Assembly (NCBI RefSeq): GCF_001456115.1 | Contig: NZ_CP013264.1 | Span: 1,506,501-1,570,500 of the forward strand | Source of the DNA: Sphingobium baderi | GTDB lineage: Bacteria; Pseudomonadota; Alphaproteobacteria; Sphingomonadales; Sphingomonadaceae | DNA: 64,000 bases | Direction of reading: 5' to 3' | Shown: in pieces, positions 18,715-27,972 of the stretch | Position numbering within the stretch: position 1 is the first letter of the stretch | Layout of the letters: each line of letters begins with the position of its first letter | The notes under the pieces: generated by a model | Databases searched by the model: none | Told to the model about the DNA's origin: nothing | Seen by the model: only the letters and a program-made list of their open reading frames with translations | Made by a program: the position numbers and the translations under genes

Positions 18715-19911
18715 ATGGTTACTTCATCGACTGCTGAAGGCGAGCAAAAGTCCCGCCCACCACTCTGGCTGCTCGGAACGATCACGCTGTGCGGGACGCT
18801 CGGTATCCATATCTTCGCGCCCGCGTTGGCTCTGGCGGTGGCGGATCTCAGGGCAACGCCCGTGCAGTTGCAGCTCAGTATCAGCGTCTATGTGTGGGCG
18901 CTTGCTGTAGGCCAGCTGGTCCATGGTCCCATGGCTGATCGTTTCGGCAGGCGGCCGGTACTGCTCGGGGGCATCTTTCTCTATACAGTATCTGGCGTGG
19001 CGGCGGCGATGGCCGGATCCTCCGATGTCCTGATCGCGGCGCGCCTTGCGCAGGCGCTTGGCGGATGCTCCGGCATGGTGATCGCTCGGGCCATCGTCCG
19101 CGATGTGAGCATGAATTCCCAGGCGGCTCGCGATCTGGCTCGCCTTAACCTCGCGATCCTTATCGGTCCAGGAATCGGTCCCCTGATCGGCGGCGTTGTG
19201 GCGACGGCCTTTGGATGGCGCGCCGTTCTTCTCGTGCTCGCGCTGTTGGGGATTGTCGCCTTTCTCTCCGTGCTTATCCTGCTACAGGAAACGAACAGGG
19301 CGGGCGCGCAGCGAGGGAATATCGTCCTACATTATGCGGCGCTCGCGCGATCGCGCGCTTTTCTGGGATATGCGCTGGGCGGTGGATGTGTGACGACGAG
19401 CTGGTATGCGTTCATAGCTGCCGCGCCTTTCCTCTATCAACATCAGTTTGGCCAGTCGGCACGGGTGACGGGTGCGTGCCTTGGGATCGTTGTCATGGGC
19501 GCCTGGGTCGGCAGCTTCCTCGCGTCCCGTCTGGCATCGGCATCGCCGACGCAGCGCCTCCTGGTCCTGGGCCACTCGCTCTGCGCGCTCTTTGCGAGCG
19601 CGCTGTGCATTGTGATGATGTTCGATCTGGCATCCGCAATTGTCGTTACGGCGCTCATGTTTTTCTACACGTGTGGCGTTGGGTTGGCTGGGCCCGCCGC
19701 GCTCGCCCAGGCTACCGCGATCAAGCCAGACATGGCCGGATCCGCCTCAGGACTTTATGGCTTCTTCCAGATGGTCGTGGGCGCCGCAGCTGCTGCGTCG
19801 GTCAGTTTGGGTTCCAATCCCGGGAGGGCGGCCGCGATAGCCCTGCTGGCGAGCGCAGCGCTTGCCCAGGGGTTTTTTCTTGTCGCGCGGCGTCAGGCTC
19901 TCCCCGGTTGA
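18715..19911 (+). CDS. MFS transporter, Bcr/CflA drug-resistance type
   Basis: About 398 residues with twelve predicted membrane segments. The motif GPMADRFGRRPVLLGG follows helix 2, and the sequence pattern of helix 1 (GIHIFAPALALAVADL) and helix 5 (GPGIGPLIGG) is that of the Bcr/CflA group of proton-driven efflux pumps. I chose the ATG at 18715; a TTG 15 bp upstream is also in frame. It closes the rightward operon after the Rieske oxygenase and may export toxic intermediates, although import cannot be excluded from sequence. Confidence 0.87.
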   Translation: MVTSSTAEGEQKSRPPLWLLGTITLCGTLGIHIFAPALALAVADLRATPVQLQLSISVYVWALAVGQLVHGPMADRFGRRPVLLGGIFLYTVSGVAAAMAGSSDVLIAARLAQALGGCSGMVIARAIVRDVSMNSQAARDLARLNLAILIGPGIGPLIGGVVATAFGWRAVLLVLALLGIVAFLSVLILLQETNRAGAQRGNIVLHYAALARSRAFLGYALGGGCVTTSWYAFIAAAPFLYQHQFGQSARVTGACLGIVVMGAWVGSFLASRLASASPTQRLLVLGHSLCALFASALCIVMMFDLASAIVVTALMFFYTCGVGLAGPAALAQATAIKPDMAGSASGLYGFFQMVVGAAAAASVSLGSNPGRAAAIALLASAALAQGFFLVARRQALPG

Positions 19912-20753
19912 TTAGGGAGCACGGGCTGTTGATTTCTCAGCGCGATGGACGATCTCTCGAACCGTCCAACGCTTGGAAGGCTACGAACTTGGTTGCGAGG
20001 TTATGAACGTCTCCGATGCGATCCAACACTCGCTTCGAGCCTGACTAAGGTGCTGCAGCATCACAGCCGCCTTTCCCGAAACCGTCTGCACTGTCAATTC
20101 CAACGCTGAGACTCGCGCGCACCCGTGTTCGGTGCCTATTCAAACATCAACTCGATATTCAGTTTCAGGGATGCGATGTAATTTATACATTAATATCAAT
20201 AAGTTAAAAACAATGAGGGTTCAGAAATCGTACAATGGTTAGACCGATTTATATTTGACGCTTTTTGCACGTCACGACTAAAGTAACTGCAACATCCAAT
20301 ACGTAATTGTCCGCAAGCGACAAGGCAGAGGGGGTAGTCTCATGGCGACGTTGTGACGACGGTCGGTTGGCGGGGTTTGCCGTCACCGAGCGCAATTCCC
20401 TCCCCATCGCAGATTGCTACGGTGGCTTGCTTCCATGTCGCGGCAATCTCCCGGCTGCAAGCAAAGCTCCGCTTGAGACCTTTCCGCCTCAAGCCGATGA
20501 TTGGGCAGGTGAAACGATATTGTCGGTCCGCATGGCCCAGCGGATCAGTTCATCCCAGAGCGAAAGCCTGGAAGCAATAGCGCAGGGGCACCTGCACTTC
20601 TCTGTCTTTAATCTAATGGATTGACGCCGTGCCGCGCCTTTTGGCGATCTGGCGCAGGTTAAAACGCGCCTGGTTCTCAAAAAATATAAGAGATGCAGAT
20701 ACCAGAGTGTTTAGACCCTAATAGAGAATAACAATATTAATTTGGAGGGGATC
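19912..20753. other. Long intergenic region, partly AT-rich, no convincing gene
   Basis: About 840 bp without a supportable gene. The stretch near 20150-20290 is distinctly AT-rich and holds the AATGGTTAGACC motif (site E). Short open frames at 20307-20624 and 20489-20680 have no recognisable domains and no good ribosome-binding site, so I do not call them. The last 40 bp are AT-rich and lead to GGAGGGG before the receptor start. Confidence 0.6.
20234..20247. promoter_or_regulatory. Putative GntR/FadR-type operator, site E
   Basis: AATGGTTAGACCGATT fits AATGGTnnnACC, with the second half diverging by one base from the palindrome. It lies about 510 bp before the TonB receptor start, so the transcript leader would be long, or the region has lost a gene. 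Confidence 0.4.
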
Positions 20754-23126
20754 ATGAAAACTAAATATAACGTGCTACTTGGATCGGCAAGTCTTGCCTG
20801 CCTGCTTGCGGCCTCACCTGCGCTTGCGCAACAGCCGCAGTCTGCTGCAACGCAAATCGATACCAGCGATGCTGCCGATATTGTCGTCACTGCCAACAAG
20901 CGGCAGGAAAACATCAATAAGGTGGGCCTTAGCATCACCGCCGTCTCAGGCGAAGCGTTGCAGGATCGCAAGGTCACCTCGCTCGAGGATATCGCGAGTG
21001 TGGTTCCCGGCCTTGCCTTCGCATCGAGTACCGCCAATACGCCGATTTTCACGCTGCGCGGCGTGGGCTTCAATGAGAGTTCGCTAGGCGTCTATCCGGC
21101 CGTCAGCGTCTATCTTGATCAAACGCCGCTGCCATTCCCGGTGATGGCCAGCCACACCGCTTTCGACCTCGAGCGGGTCGAAGTTCTCAAGGGGCCGCAG
21201 GGGACGTTGTTCGGCCAGAACAGCACGGGGGGCGCGATCAACTATATCGCGGCCAAGCCCACTAACAGCTTCGAGGCTGGCGGTGACATCAGCTATGGCC
21301 GTTTCAACCAGATCGAGGGTAATGCCTTCGTCAGCGGTCCGATCACGCCGAACCTGCGTTTCCGCCTGGCTGGAACGGCTTTGCATTCGGATGATTGGCA
21401 GAAAAGTTACACGCGCGACGACAAGCTCGGCGAGCAGAATTACTATGCTGGCCGCCTGCTGCTCGACTGGGATCCGACCGACACGATCCGCTTCGCGCTT
21501 AACGTTAATGGGTGGCGGGACAAGTCGGACCCGCAGGCACAGCAACTGGTGCTGAAATTTGGCCAAATCCCCGCCTATGCCTCGCCCGCTCTGCTGAATT
21601 ATCCCTTCCCGCGCGACAACGCCCGCACGGCGGATTGGTCGACGGGCGACCTGCGCCCGCGCGCAGACAGGAAATTCTTTCAAGCGGCGCTGCGCAGCGA
21701 CTTCGACCTGACCGACAATCTGACGCTGACGTCGATCACGTCCTATGACGACTATAAGCAGAATCAGGTAACCGACGGCGACGGTATGAACCTGATCATC
21801 TTCGATCTCGAGAAGAATGATGGGTATATCCGGTCTTTCAACCAGGAACTGCGCCTGGCCAACGACCAGACCGGTACATTCCGCTGGATATTGGGCGCAA
21901 ACTACGAAAAGAGCACGACCTTCGAAAATCAGATCCTGCGCTATATCGACAGCACCAATTACAATCCAAACAATCTGTACATCAATGCGAGCGGGGTCAC
22001 CAACAAACAAAAGATCGAGAATTACGCCTTCTTCGGCAATGCCGAGTACAAGCTGACCGAGGAATTGACGCTCAAAGCCGCAGCCCGCTATACGCAGAGC
22101 CGCAACAATGTGAACATCTGCGGCTATTCGCCTGGCGATGGGCATGTGGCAGACCTGTTCAACCTGCTGGGATCGTTGCTGAGTTCCGTGCCCTTTACGC
22201 CTATCGGGCAGACCGACTGTTATACGCTGAACGAGACCAACACGCCGGGCGAGCCCTATGTACGGACGCTGAAGGAAGACAATGTCTCCTGGCGCGCGGG
22301 CATCGACTATCAGGTGACGCCGCAGACCCTGATTTACGCTAATGCCTCGCGTGGCTATAAGGCGGGTTCGTTCCCGAGCCTGGCTGCGGCGACCTACGCG
22401 GCCCTGGCTCCAGTGACGCAGGAATCGGTTACGGCCTATGAAGCCGGGGTGAAGACGCAATTGTTCGATCGCAAGGTCGGGTTGAACTTCGCTGCTTTCT
22501 ACTATGACTATCGCGACAAGCAGATACGCGGCAAGACCACCGACCCGATCTTTGGCATTCTGGATGTTCTCGTCAATGTTCCCAAGTCCCGCATTCAGGG
22601 CGCCGAGGCAGATCTGACGCTGCGGCCGACAGACGGACTCACTATAACGGCCGCCGGCACCTTCCTGGATTCCAAGGTGCAGCGCTACGACGGCCTCAAC
22701 GTCATCGGTGCGACCGATAATTTCCGGGGGGATCCGCTGCCCTTCACGCCGAAATGGTCCGGTTCGCTTAATGTCGATTACAAGGTTCGCATGCCCAATG
22801 GCGGATCGCCGTTCATCGGCTTCACGGTAACCGGCCGCAGCGCGTCCGACGCGACGCTGGGCGGTCGCCGAATAACCTTCCCGGCTTCGCCCGCCACGAT
22901 CCTGAAGCCGGGTGTTGACTACATCTACAAGATCGATGGCTACGCGACCGTGGATGCACGCGTCGGCTATGTTTCCGACGGCGATCGCTGGCGCGTGAGC
23001 CTGTGGGGCAAGAATATCTTCAATGAATATTACTGGACGAACGTAATTCCCGCCAACGACAGCTCTGCACGCTTCGCGGGACGGCCGGCGACCTACGGCA
23101 TAACGTTTGGCTTCAATTTCAACTGA
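20754..23126 (+). CDS. TonB-dependent outer-membrane receptor
   Basis: The protein is about 790 residues. A signal peptide (KTKYNVLLGSASLACLLAAS, cleaved near ALAQQ) is followed by the plug start ADIVVTANKRQENINKVGLS, the LKGPQGTLFGQNSTGGAINY block, and a barrel ending in YGITFGFNFN. The ATG at 20754 has GGAGGGG 4 bp upstream; an upstream in-frame TTG overlaps that site and is rejected. It is closely similar in layout to the receptor at 35.7 kb (shared DDKLGEQN/DDKLGDRN and NVPKSRIQGAE-type segments), which suggests duplication. It leads the duplicated kinase cassettes and probably imports their substrate. Confidence 0.93.
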   Translation: MKTKYNVLLGSASLACLLAASPALAQQPQSAATQIDTSDAADIVVTANKRQENINKVGLSITAVSGEALQDRKVTSLEDIASVVPGLAFASSTANTPIFTLRGVGFNESSLGVYPAVSVYLDQTPLPFPVMASHTAFDLERVEVLKGPQGTLFGQNSTGGAINYIAAKPTNSFEAGGDISYGRFNQIEGNAFVSGPITPNLRFRLAGTALHSDDWQKSYTRDDKLGEQNYYAGRLLLDWDPTDTIRFALNVNGWRDKSDPQAQQLVLKFGQIPAYASPALLNYPFPRDNARTADWSTGDLRPRADRKFFQAALRSDFDLTDNLTLTSITSYDDYKQNQVTDGDGMNLIIFDLEKNDGYIRSFNQELRLANDQTGTFRWILGANYEKSTTFENQILRYIDSTNYNPNNLYINASGVTNKQKIENYAFFGNAEYKLTEELTLKAAARYTQSRNNVNICGYSPGDGHVADLFNLLGSLLSSVPFTPIGQTDCYTLNETNTPGEPYVRTLKEDNVSWRAGIDYQVTPQTLIYANASRGYKAGSFPSLAAATYAALAPVTQESVTAYEAGVKTQLFDRKVGLNFAAFYYDYRDKQIRGKTTDPIFGILDVLVNVPKSRIQGAEADLTLRPTDGLTITAAGTFLDSKVQRYDGLNVIGATDNFRGDPLPFTPKWSGSLNVDYKVRMPNGGSPFIGFTVTGRSASDATLGGRRITFPASPATILKPGVDYIYKIDGYATVDARVGYVSDGDRWRVSLWGKNIFNEYYWTNVIPANDSSARFAGRPATYGITFGFNFN

Positions 23127-23180
23127 TCAGGGTGCGGCCGTCTTCATGGCGACCGCACCGTCCCGGCAAGAAATGAGGGT

Positions 23181-24113
23181 ATGATGACCGAACTGACCAC
23201 CGCATATATGACTGAAAACTGCGAACGTCACATACCGAATCCGGCGATCCCGAAGTGGAGCCAAAGCTATTATTTCAATTTCTACGATCGCAAGGCGAAG
23301 CTGGGCGGGTTCATCCGCTTCGGCTTCATGGAGAATATGGCTGAAACCAACGGTTTTGCTATATTCTTCAAAGATGGAAAGCCGCTTTTCACTCGGCTGA
23401 ACATGCACCTCCCTTATACGAGTGATCGTCCCGAGGGCGGAGTGACCGTTGCGGGTGTGCGGCTGGAAGCCGTCCAGCCTCTCCAGGCCTGCCGGATCAC
23501 GATAGACACCGAGGATTTCGGCGTCGACCTCTTGTGGGATCAGCGCTTCGCGATGGGCGATAGCATCGTGCCGAGCGAGGGCAGCGACGATGCGATCGCC
23601 CGCGAGCTGGCCTTTATCCACCTGGAGGGCCCCTGCGACGTGACCGGCACGGTTCGTGTGCGCGGCGGCGATATCATCGAGATCAATGATGCGGGTTTCC
23701 GCGACATCAGTTGCGGTCCGCGTAACTGGGCAGGCGTACAGCATTATCGCCTGGCTTGGCCGATCTTCGACAATGGCATGTCCTGCGTCGCTGTCCATGC
23801 CATCACCGAACATGGCGACAGCTATCAGAAGATCCTGCACGACGGCGAACGCTGGCATCATATCGGCAAGGTCGAGGAAGTTATCGAGTATGAGGCCGAC
23901 GAGATGGGCTTCCGGCATGTCCATTGGAAAGTATGGGACGAGGACGATCGTCTGTGGGAATTTACGGCCCAGCCGCTGTTTCGCTGGCAATTCCCCTTCG
24001 ACACCTTCGTGATGGTCGAACAGATGATGGAATACCGGCTGAGTGACGGGACCATTGGCTACGGGATGGGGGAGAGCGGTTTCCGTTTCCCCTGGGAAGG
24101 CAATGGCAACTGA
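23181..24113 (+). CDS. Uncharacterised protein, lipocalin/CrtC-like family, cassette copy 1
   Basis: A 310-residue soluble protein with no signal peptide or membrane segment, rich in predicted beta strands. Its relative at 25.9 kb has a DHSWGPR motif that I associate with hydroxyneurosporene-synthase (CrtC)/DUF7064-type proteins; here the matching segment (about residues 174-181) reads RDISCGPR, so the histidine and tryptophan are missing. The family has no assigned reaction known to me. The gene is first in cassette 1, and its end lies 1 bp before the kinase start, implying tight coupling. I infer a role in binding or processing the hydrophobic substrate. It could also be an isomerase or hydratase. 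Confidence 0.75.
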   Translation: MMTELTTAYMTENCERHIPNPAIPKWSQSYYFNFYDRKAKLGGFIRFGFMENMAETNGFAIFFKDGKPLFTRLNMHLPYTSDRPEGGVTVAGVRLEAVQPLQACRITIDTEDFGVDLLWDQRFAMGDSIVPSEGSDDAIARELAFIHLEGPCDVTGTVRVRGGDIIEINDAGFRDISCGPRNWAGVQHYRLAWPIFDNGMSCVAVHAITEHGDSYQKILHDGERWHHIGKVEEVIEYEADEMGFRHVHWKVWDEDDRLWEFTAQPLFRWQFPFDTFVMVEQMMEYRLSDGTIGYGMGESGFRFPWEGNGN

Positions 24114-24114
24114 C

Positions 24115-25293
24115 ATGAGCGACATTCTCCACTCGCCCGTCGTGGACGGCATCGACATCTGGAACCGCGACGACATGGAGCCGCGTATCCGGGAGATTCT
24201 CGACCGGACGGTGCGCAATCGCGCGAAAGGCCCCTATGCCGCGAAGACGGATGAAGAAGTGATCGCCATGCTCACACGCTACTTCACGGCCGAGGGACTG
24301 GAGGCGGTCGCCATCTCCGACGTGTTCCGCCTGGCTGGGGGGGCCTCGAAGGAGCAATTTGCTTTCACCTTGCGTCACGGCGAGGATGAGACGGGCGAAC
24401 GCCTTGTCCTGCGCATGGACCCGCTGGAGGCGATCTCGCAGACCTGCCGCGGCCGCGAGGCGCAAATCCACCAGGCATTCGTCGATATATTGCCGGTTGC
24501 GTCAGTACGCAGCGTTGATGCCGACGGAGAGATATTGGGCCAGCCCGCGATCATCCTGGGCTTCGTGCTCGGCGTCACCGAACCCACGCAGGGCACCGGC
24601 CATGGCTTTTCTGGCATCGGAACACGCTATGACGATTGGTCGGCGAAACTGACACCCCAGTTTATCGACGCACTGGCGCAGGTGCACCGCTTCGACTGGC
24701 GGGCGGCTGACCTTTCCTTCTATGCCGCGCCTCAACCCGGCACGCGGCAGGCGGCGATCTGGCAGGTCAACTGGTGGTCACAGGTCTGGTGGGATGGCGT
24801 GGTTCAGCCTGTGGCGTTGCTGACCTACGTCGAACGCTGGCTGCGCGAGAATGCGCCGGTGTGCGAACATCCCGTGATGACACATAGCGATCTGCGGCTG
24901 GGCAATTTCATGTTCGAGGAACCGAGCGGAAAATTCACCGCTGTCCTCGACTGGGAGCTCGCCCACATCGGCGATTTCCATGAAGATATCGCCTGGGCCA
25001 TTCAGCGGCTGTTCGGGACATGGACGGAGGATGGCGACTTCCTTGTCTGCGGCCTCATTCCGCGCGGGGACTTTTTTCGCGCCTATGAGGACGCTTCCGG
25101 CAATCGCATCGATCCGGTGAAGCTGCGCTATTATGAGGTGCTGAACGCTTACAAGTGCGCGGTCATCGACCTCGGCCAAGCGATGCGCGCCGCGACGCAG
25201 AGCAACAACCACCAGGATATTATCCTGACATGGCTCGGCTCGGCCGGGGCTGTCTTCCTCGAGCAACTCGTCACGCTGATCAGGGAGGCTTGA
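24115..25293 (+). CDS. APH-fold phosphotransferase (catabolic kinase type), cassette copy 1
   Basis: About 392 residues with the protein-kinase-like fold of the aminoglycoside/choline phosphotransferase group. The catalytic loop HSDLRLGN has H257 and D259, and the metal-binding LDWELAHIGD follows. A glycine-rich GGASKEQFAF segment near residue 78 precedes the ATP-site lysine region. An extra N-terminal stretch of about 70 residues precedes the fold. Relatives include LvaA and the APH domain of ACAD10/11, which phosphorylate hydroxyacyl-CoAs. The setting (no resistance genes, catabolic cluster) favours that role over drug resistance. I chose the ATG at 24115; an ATG at 24103 overlaps the previous gene. 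Confidence 0.85.
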   Translation: MSDILHSPVVDGIDIWNRDDMEPRIREILDRTVRNRAKGPYAAKTDEEVIAMLTRYFTAEGLEAVAISDVFRLAGGASKEQFAFTLRHGEDETGERLVLRMDPLEAISQTCRGREAQIHQAFVDILPVASVRSVDADGEILGQPAIILGFVLGVTEPTQGTGHGFSGIGTRYDDWSAKLTPQFIDALAQVHRFDWRAADLSFYAAPQPGTRQAAIWQVNWWSQVWWDGVVQPVALLTYVERWLRENAPVCEHPVMTHSDLRLGNFMFEEPSGKFTAVLDWELAHIGDFHEDIAWAIQRLFGTWTEDGDFLVCGLIPRGDFFRAYEDASGNRIDPVKLRYYEVLNAYKCAVIDLGQAMRAATQSNNHQDIILTWLGSAGAVFLEQLVTLIREA

Positions 25294-25296
25294 TCC

Positions 25297-25809
25297 ATGC
25301 TACCCAATATCGACCTGCGCATCGCCAACATGATCAAGGCACTGGAACAGGTGATCCTGCCTGCGTTGCCTCGCGAACAGCGGCAGGCGCGGGATCAGGC
25401 GATGCTGGTGGCCGGTCACCTGGGGATGATAGGCGAGCAGTGGAAATCCGCCCTGCGCTACGAACAGGTGAGCCTCGACGATCTGGCCGGGCTGGCGCGC
25501 CAACTTCTGCCCGATGCTCCTGAATTGCTCGGACCCCGGCTCGAGAACGCGCTGGCTGCTGCGGAGGCGTGTGACCGCGTCAATATCGCTGCGCTCGAAC
25601 AGGCCAATATCGATCTCGGAAACGCCGTCGATGCGGTCATTTTGGGGGGCGAGGATCATGCACCGCTCAGCCAGGCGGCGTCCGATGCGGTGCTCGCTTA
25701 TGGGCTGCGCCACGCACGGCGTGAGCGGACGTGGTTCAAAGCAAATCACCTCGATCCCGATCGGGACGAGCTGCCCGCCATTGCGGAGATTTTCGCAGGG
25801 GCGGACTGA
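25297..25809 (+). CDS. Small helical protein of unknown function, kinase partner candidate, copy 1
   Basis: A 170-residue, largely alpha-helical, alanine- and leucine-rich protein with no signal peptide or membrane helix. It begins LPNIDLRIANMIKALEQVIL and has the segment GHLGMIGEQW near residue 48. It starts 3 bp after the kinase stop. In levulinate catabolism the APH-type kinase LvaA needs the small protein LvaB encoded beside it; by analogy this may be a partner subunit. That is inference from context, as I cannot confirm homology. Its paralogue lies at 27973-28479. Confidence 0.75.
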   Translation: MLPNIDLRIANMIKALEQVILPALPREQRQARDQAMLVAGHLGMIGEQWKSALRYEQVSLDDLAGLARQLLPDAPELLGPRLENALAAAEACDRVNIAALEQANIDLGNAVDAVILGGEDHAPLSQAASDAVLAYGLRHARRERTWFKANHLDPDRDELPAIAEIFAGAD

Positions 25810-25852
25810 CGCCTGCGGCCGGGGAAAATGAAATAAGGAGAGGAACCCAGAG

Positions 25853-26782
25853 ATGCCGGAAATCACGAAAGAATTTGCCGCCTTCCCTGTCGAGCATGCT
25901 TATCGTCACAAGCTGGCGGACGATGGTCGGGAATCGGCGACGCACCAGTTCGTACTGCCGCAATATGGCATCGCCGGCTTCTACTATCCCACTGTACGCG
26001 CCAACGGCCATGCCAAGGGGCGTCTTCACCTGTTCGGCCCCGCCTTCGAGGCGCCGATCGAGGAAGAGGTGGAGCTGATGGTGCCACCGGACATGGACTT
26101 TGACGACTGGCGTTTCGGTCCGCTGCTCATGGCAGTGCGCGAGCCGTTCAAGACGATAGACCTGGGTTGGGTCGGGGACCGTATCCAGTTCGAAGGCCAG
26201 TGGAAGGCGATCCATCCCCCCTATGCGTTCAGTTCGCACCCCAAGGGCAACCCGCCCTACTACGGTGATGATCGCACCGAACAGCATGGCATCATTCAGG
26301 GCAATTTGCGCGTCGATGGGCGCGACTATCCACTCAACGACTTCATGATCCGGGACCATAGCTGGGGGCCGCGTGTCTGGGGGCTCAACCAGCACTACAA
26401 GTGGATTCATGCGACGACGCCGAGCGTGTCAGTCCATTTTTTCGAGATGATGTCCTTCGGCAAGGTTGAGACGCGGGGATATCTCTACAAGGACGGTGTT
26501 ATGCGCCATGTGGCGAGCGTCGATTACGACATCGATTTCGATGCCGATATGATGCACGATCGCCTCCGCGTGACCGTTACGGATACGGACGGGCGATCGG
26601 TCTTCGTCGATTGCAAGGCATTCGCCAAGTATCAGCTGGATCTCGACCCGGTCGTGCTGCTGAACGAGTCCGTCGTCATCGTGACAATTGATGGCGAGGA
26701 AGGCACCGGCTGGTGCGAGTTCTGCTGGAATCGCGACTATCTGAAATTCGCGACACCCTATGTCCAGCGCTTTGCATGGTGA
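25853..26782 (+). CDS. Uncharacterised protein, lipocalin/CrtC-like family, cassette copy 2
   Basis: A 309-residue paralogue of the protein at 23.2 kb, in the same position of the second cassette. It keeps the motif RDHSWGPRVWG near residues 166-176, a motif I associate with CrtC/DUF7064-type proteins. AAGGAGAGG precedes the ATG. The N-terminal third differs from copy 1 (here a PQYGIAGFYYPTVRANG region), so the two copies have diverged, probably in substrate. No catalytic function is assigned to the family as far as I know. Confidence 0.77.
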   Translation: MPEITKEFAAFPVEHAYRHKLADDGRESATHQFVLPQYGIAGFYYPTVRANGHAKGRLHLFGPAFEAPIEEEVELMVPPDMDFDDWRFGPLLMAVREPFKTIDLGWVGDRIQFEGQWKAIHPPYAFSSHPKGNPPYYGDDRTEQHGIIQGNLRVDGRDYPLNDFMIRDHSWGPRVWGLNQHYKWIHATTPSVSVHFFEMMSFGKVETRGYLYKDGVMRHVASVDYDIDFDADMMHDRLRVTVTDTDGRSVFVDCKAFAKYQLDLDPVVLLNESVVIVTIDGEEGTGWCEFCWNRDYLKFATPYVQRFAW

Positions 26783-26796
26783 AGGAGAACGCCACC

Positions 26797-27969
26797 ATGC
26801 GGACGCCGCTCGCAGCCCGCGATGACGTTGATATCTGGGACCGCTCCGAAATGGAGCCGCGGATCCGCCACGTACTGGAACGTACCGTTCGCCTCCGTGA
26901 CACCGGCCCCTATCGGCCGAAATCCGATGTCCAGGTCACGGCCATGCTGGAAGGGTTTTTTGCTGCGAAGAACCTGAGAGGCGTTGCCGTCACCGACGTC
27001 GAGCGCATGTCCGGAGGCGCGTCGAAAGAGCAGTTCGCCTTTACCCTCACGCATCGGGGCGACCGCACAGGTGAGCGACTGGTTCTGCGCATGGACCCGT
27101 TGGAGGCGATCGCCCAGACCTGTCGCGGTCGGGAGGGCGAGATCCAGATGGTCATGGGCGAGCATATGCCGGTGGCATCCGTGCGCTGGTTCGATGCCGA
27201 TGGAGACCTGTTGGGACAGCCTGCGGTGATCCTTGGTTTTGTCGGCGGAGTGACCCAACCCAGCGAGGGCGGTAGCGCCGGCGTGTCGGGCATGGGCGGT
27301 CGGTTGGGCGCGCTCATTGATCGGCTCGCGCCCCAATATGTCGATGCGCTGGCGACGACCCACCGGTTCGACTGGGCAAGCGCAAACCTGCGCTATTTCG
27401 ACGCACCGCGCCCCAACAGTAACCAGGCGGCGATCTGGCAGGTCAACTGGTGGTCGCAGGTATGGTGGGATTGCCTGGTGGAGCCGGTGCCCGTCGTAAC
27501 GCTGGCGGAGCGCTGGCTGCGTGAAAATGCACCCCCGTGCGATTCCCCGATGCTGGTCCATGGCGATCTGCGCATGGGAAACTTCCTGTTCGAGGAGCCG
27601 AGCGGACGGTTCACAGCCGTGCTGGACTGGGAACTGGCTCATATCGGTGACTTTCACGAGGATATCGCCTGGACCATGCAGAAGCTGTTCGGCGCCTGGG
27701 GAGATGACGGTGTCTTTCTGGTCAGTGGTCTGCTGCCGCGCGAAGATTTCATTACCCAGTATGAGGCAGCGTCCGGCAATGTCATCGATCCGACCAGGCT
27801 TCGCTACTACGAGGTACTCAACGCCTACAAATGCGCGGTCATGGACCTGGGACAGGCGATGCGGGCGGCTGCCGCCAGCAATAATCATCAGGAAGTGGTG
27901 CTGACCTGGCTGGGATCGGCTGGCGCTGTCTTCCTTCACCACATCGTCCAGCTGATCAGGAAGGACTGA
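26797..27969 (+). CDS. APH-fold phosphotransferase (catabolic kinase type), cassette copy 2
   Basis: About 390 residues, clearly paralogous to the kinase at 24.1 kb along its whole length (shared DIW-R-EMEPRIR start, GGASKEQFAFTL, QVNWWSQVWWD, VLDWELAHIGDFHEDIAW). The catalytic loop is HGDLRMGN with H255 and D257, so it looks active. I chose the ATG at 26797, with GAAGGAGA upstream; an in-frame ATG at 26776 overlaps the previous gene. The conservation between copies is higher here than in the flanking cassette members, which suggests the kinase step is the constrained one. Confidence 0.86.
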   Translation: MRTPLAARDDVDIWDRSEMEPRIRHVLERTVRLRDTGPYRPKSDVQVTAMLEGFFAAKNLRGVAVTDVERMSGGASKEQFAFTLTHRGDRTGERLVLRMDPLEAIAQTCRGREGEIQMVMGEHMPVASVRWFDADGDLLGQPAVILGFVGGVTQPSEGGSAGVSGMGGRLGALIDRLAPQYVDALATTHRFDWASANLRYFDAPRPNSNQAAIWQVNWWSQVWWDCLVEPVPVVTLAERWLRENAPPCDSPMLVHGDLRMGNFLFEEPSGRFTAVLDWELAHIGDFHEDIAWTMQKLFGAWGDDGVFLVSGLLPREDFITQYEAASGNVIDPTRLRYYEVLNAYKCAVMDLGQAMRAAAASNNHQEVVLTWLGSAGAVFLHHIVQLIRKD

Positions 27970-27972
27970 GCC

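Noticed and set aside
20307-20624. 105-codon open frame in the long intergenic region
   Set aside because: No ribosome-binding site or domain was seen, and overlapping frames of similar length exist on both strands.
24115-27969. Aminoglycoside resistance genes, suggested by the APH fold
   Set aside because: Both kinases carry extra N-terminal regions, lie in a catabolic operon and come with partner genes; a resistance role has no support in the context.
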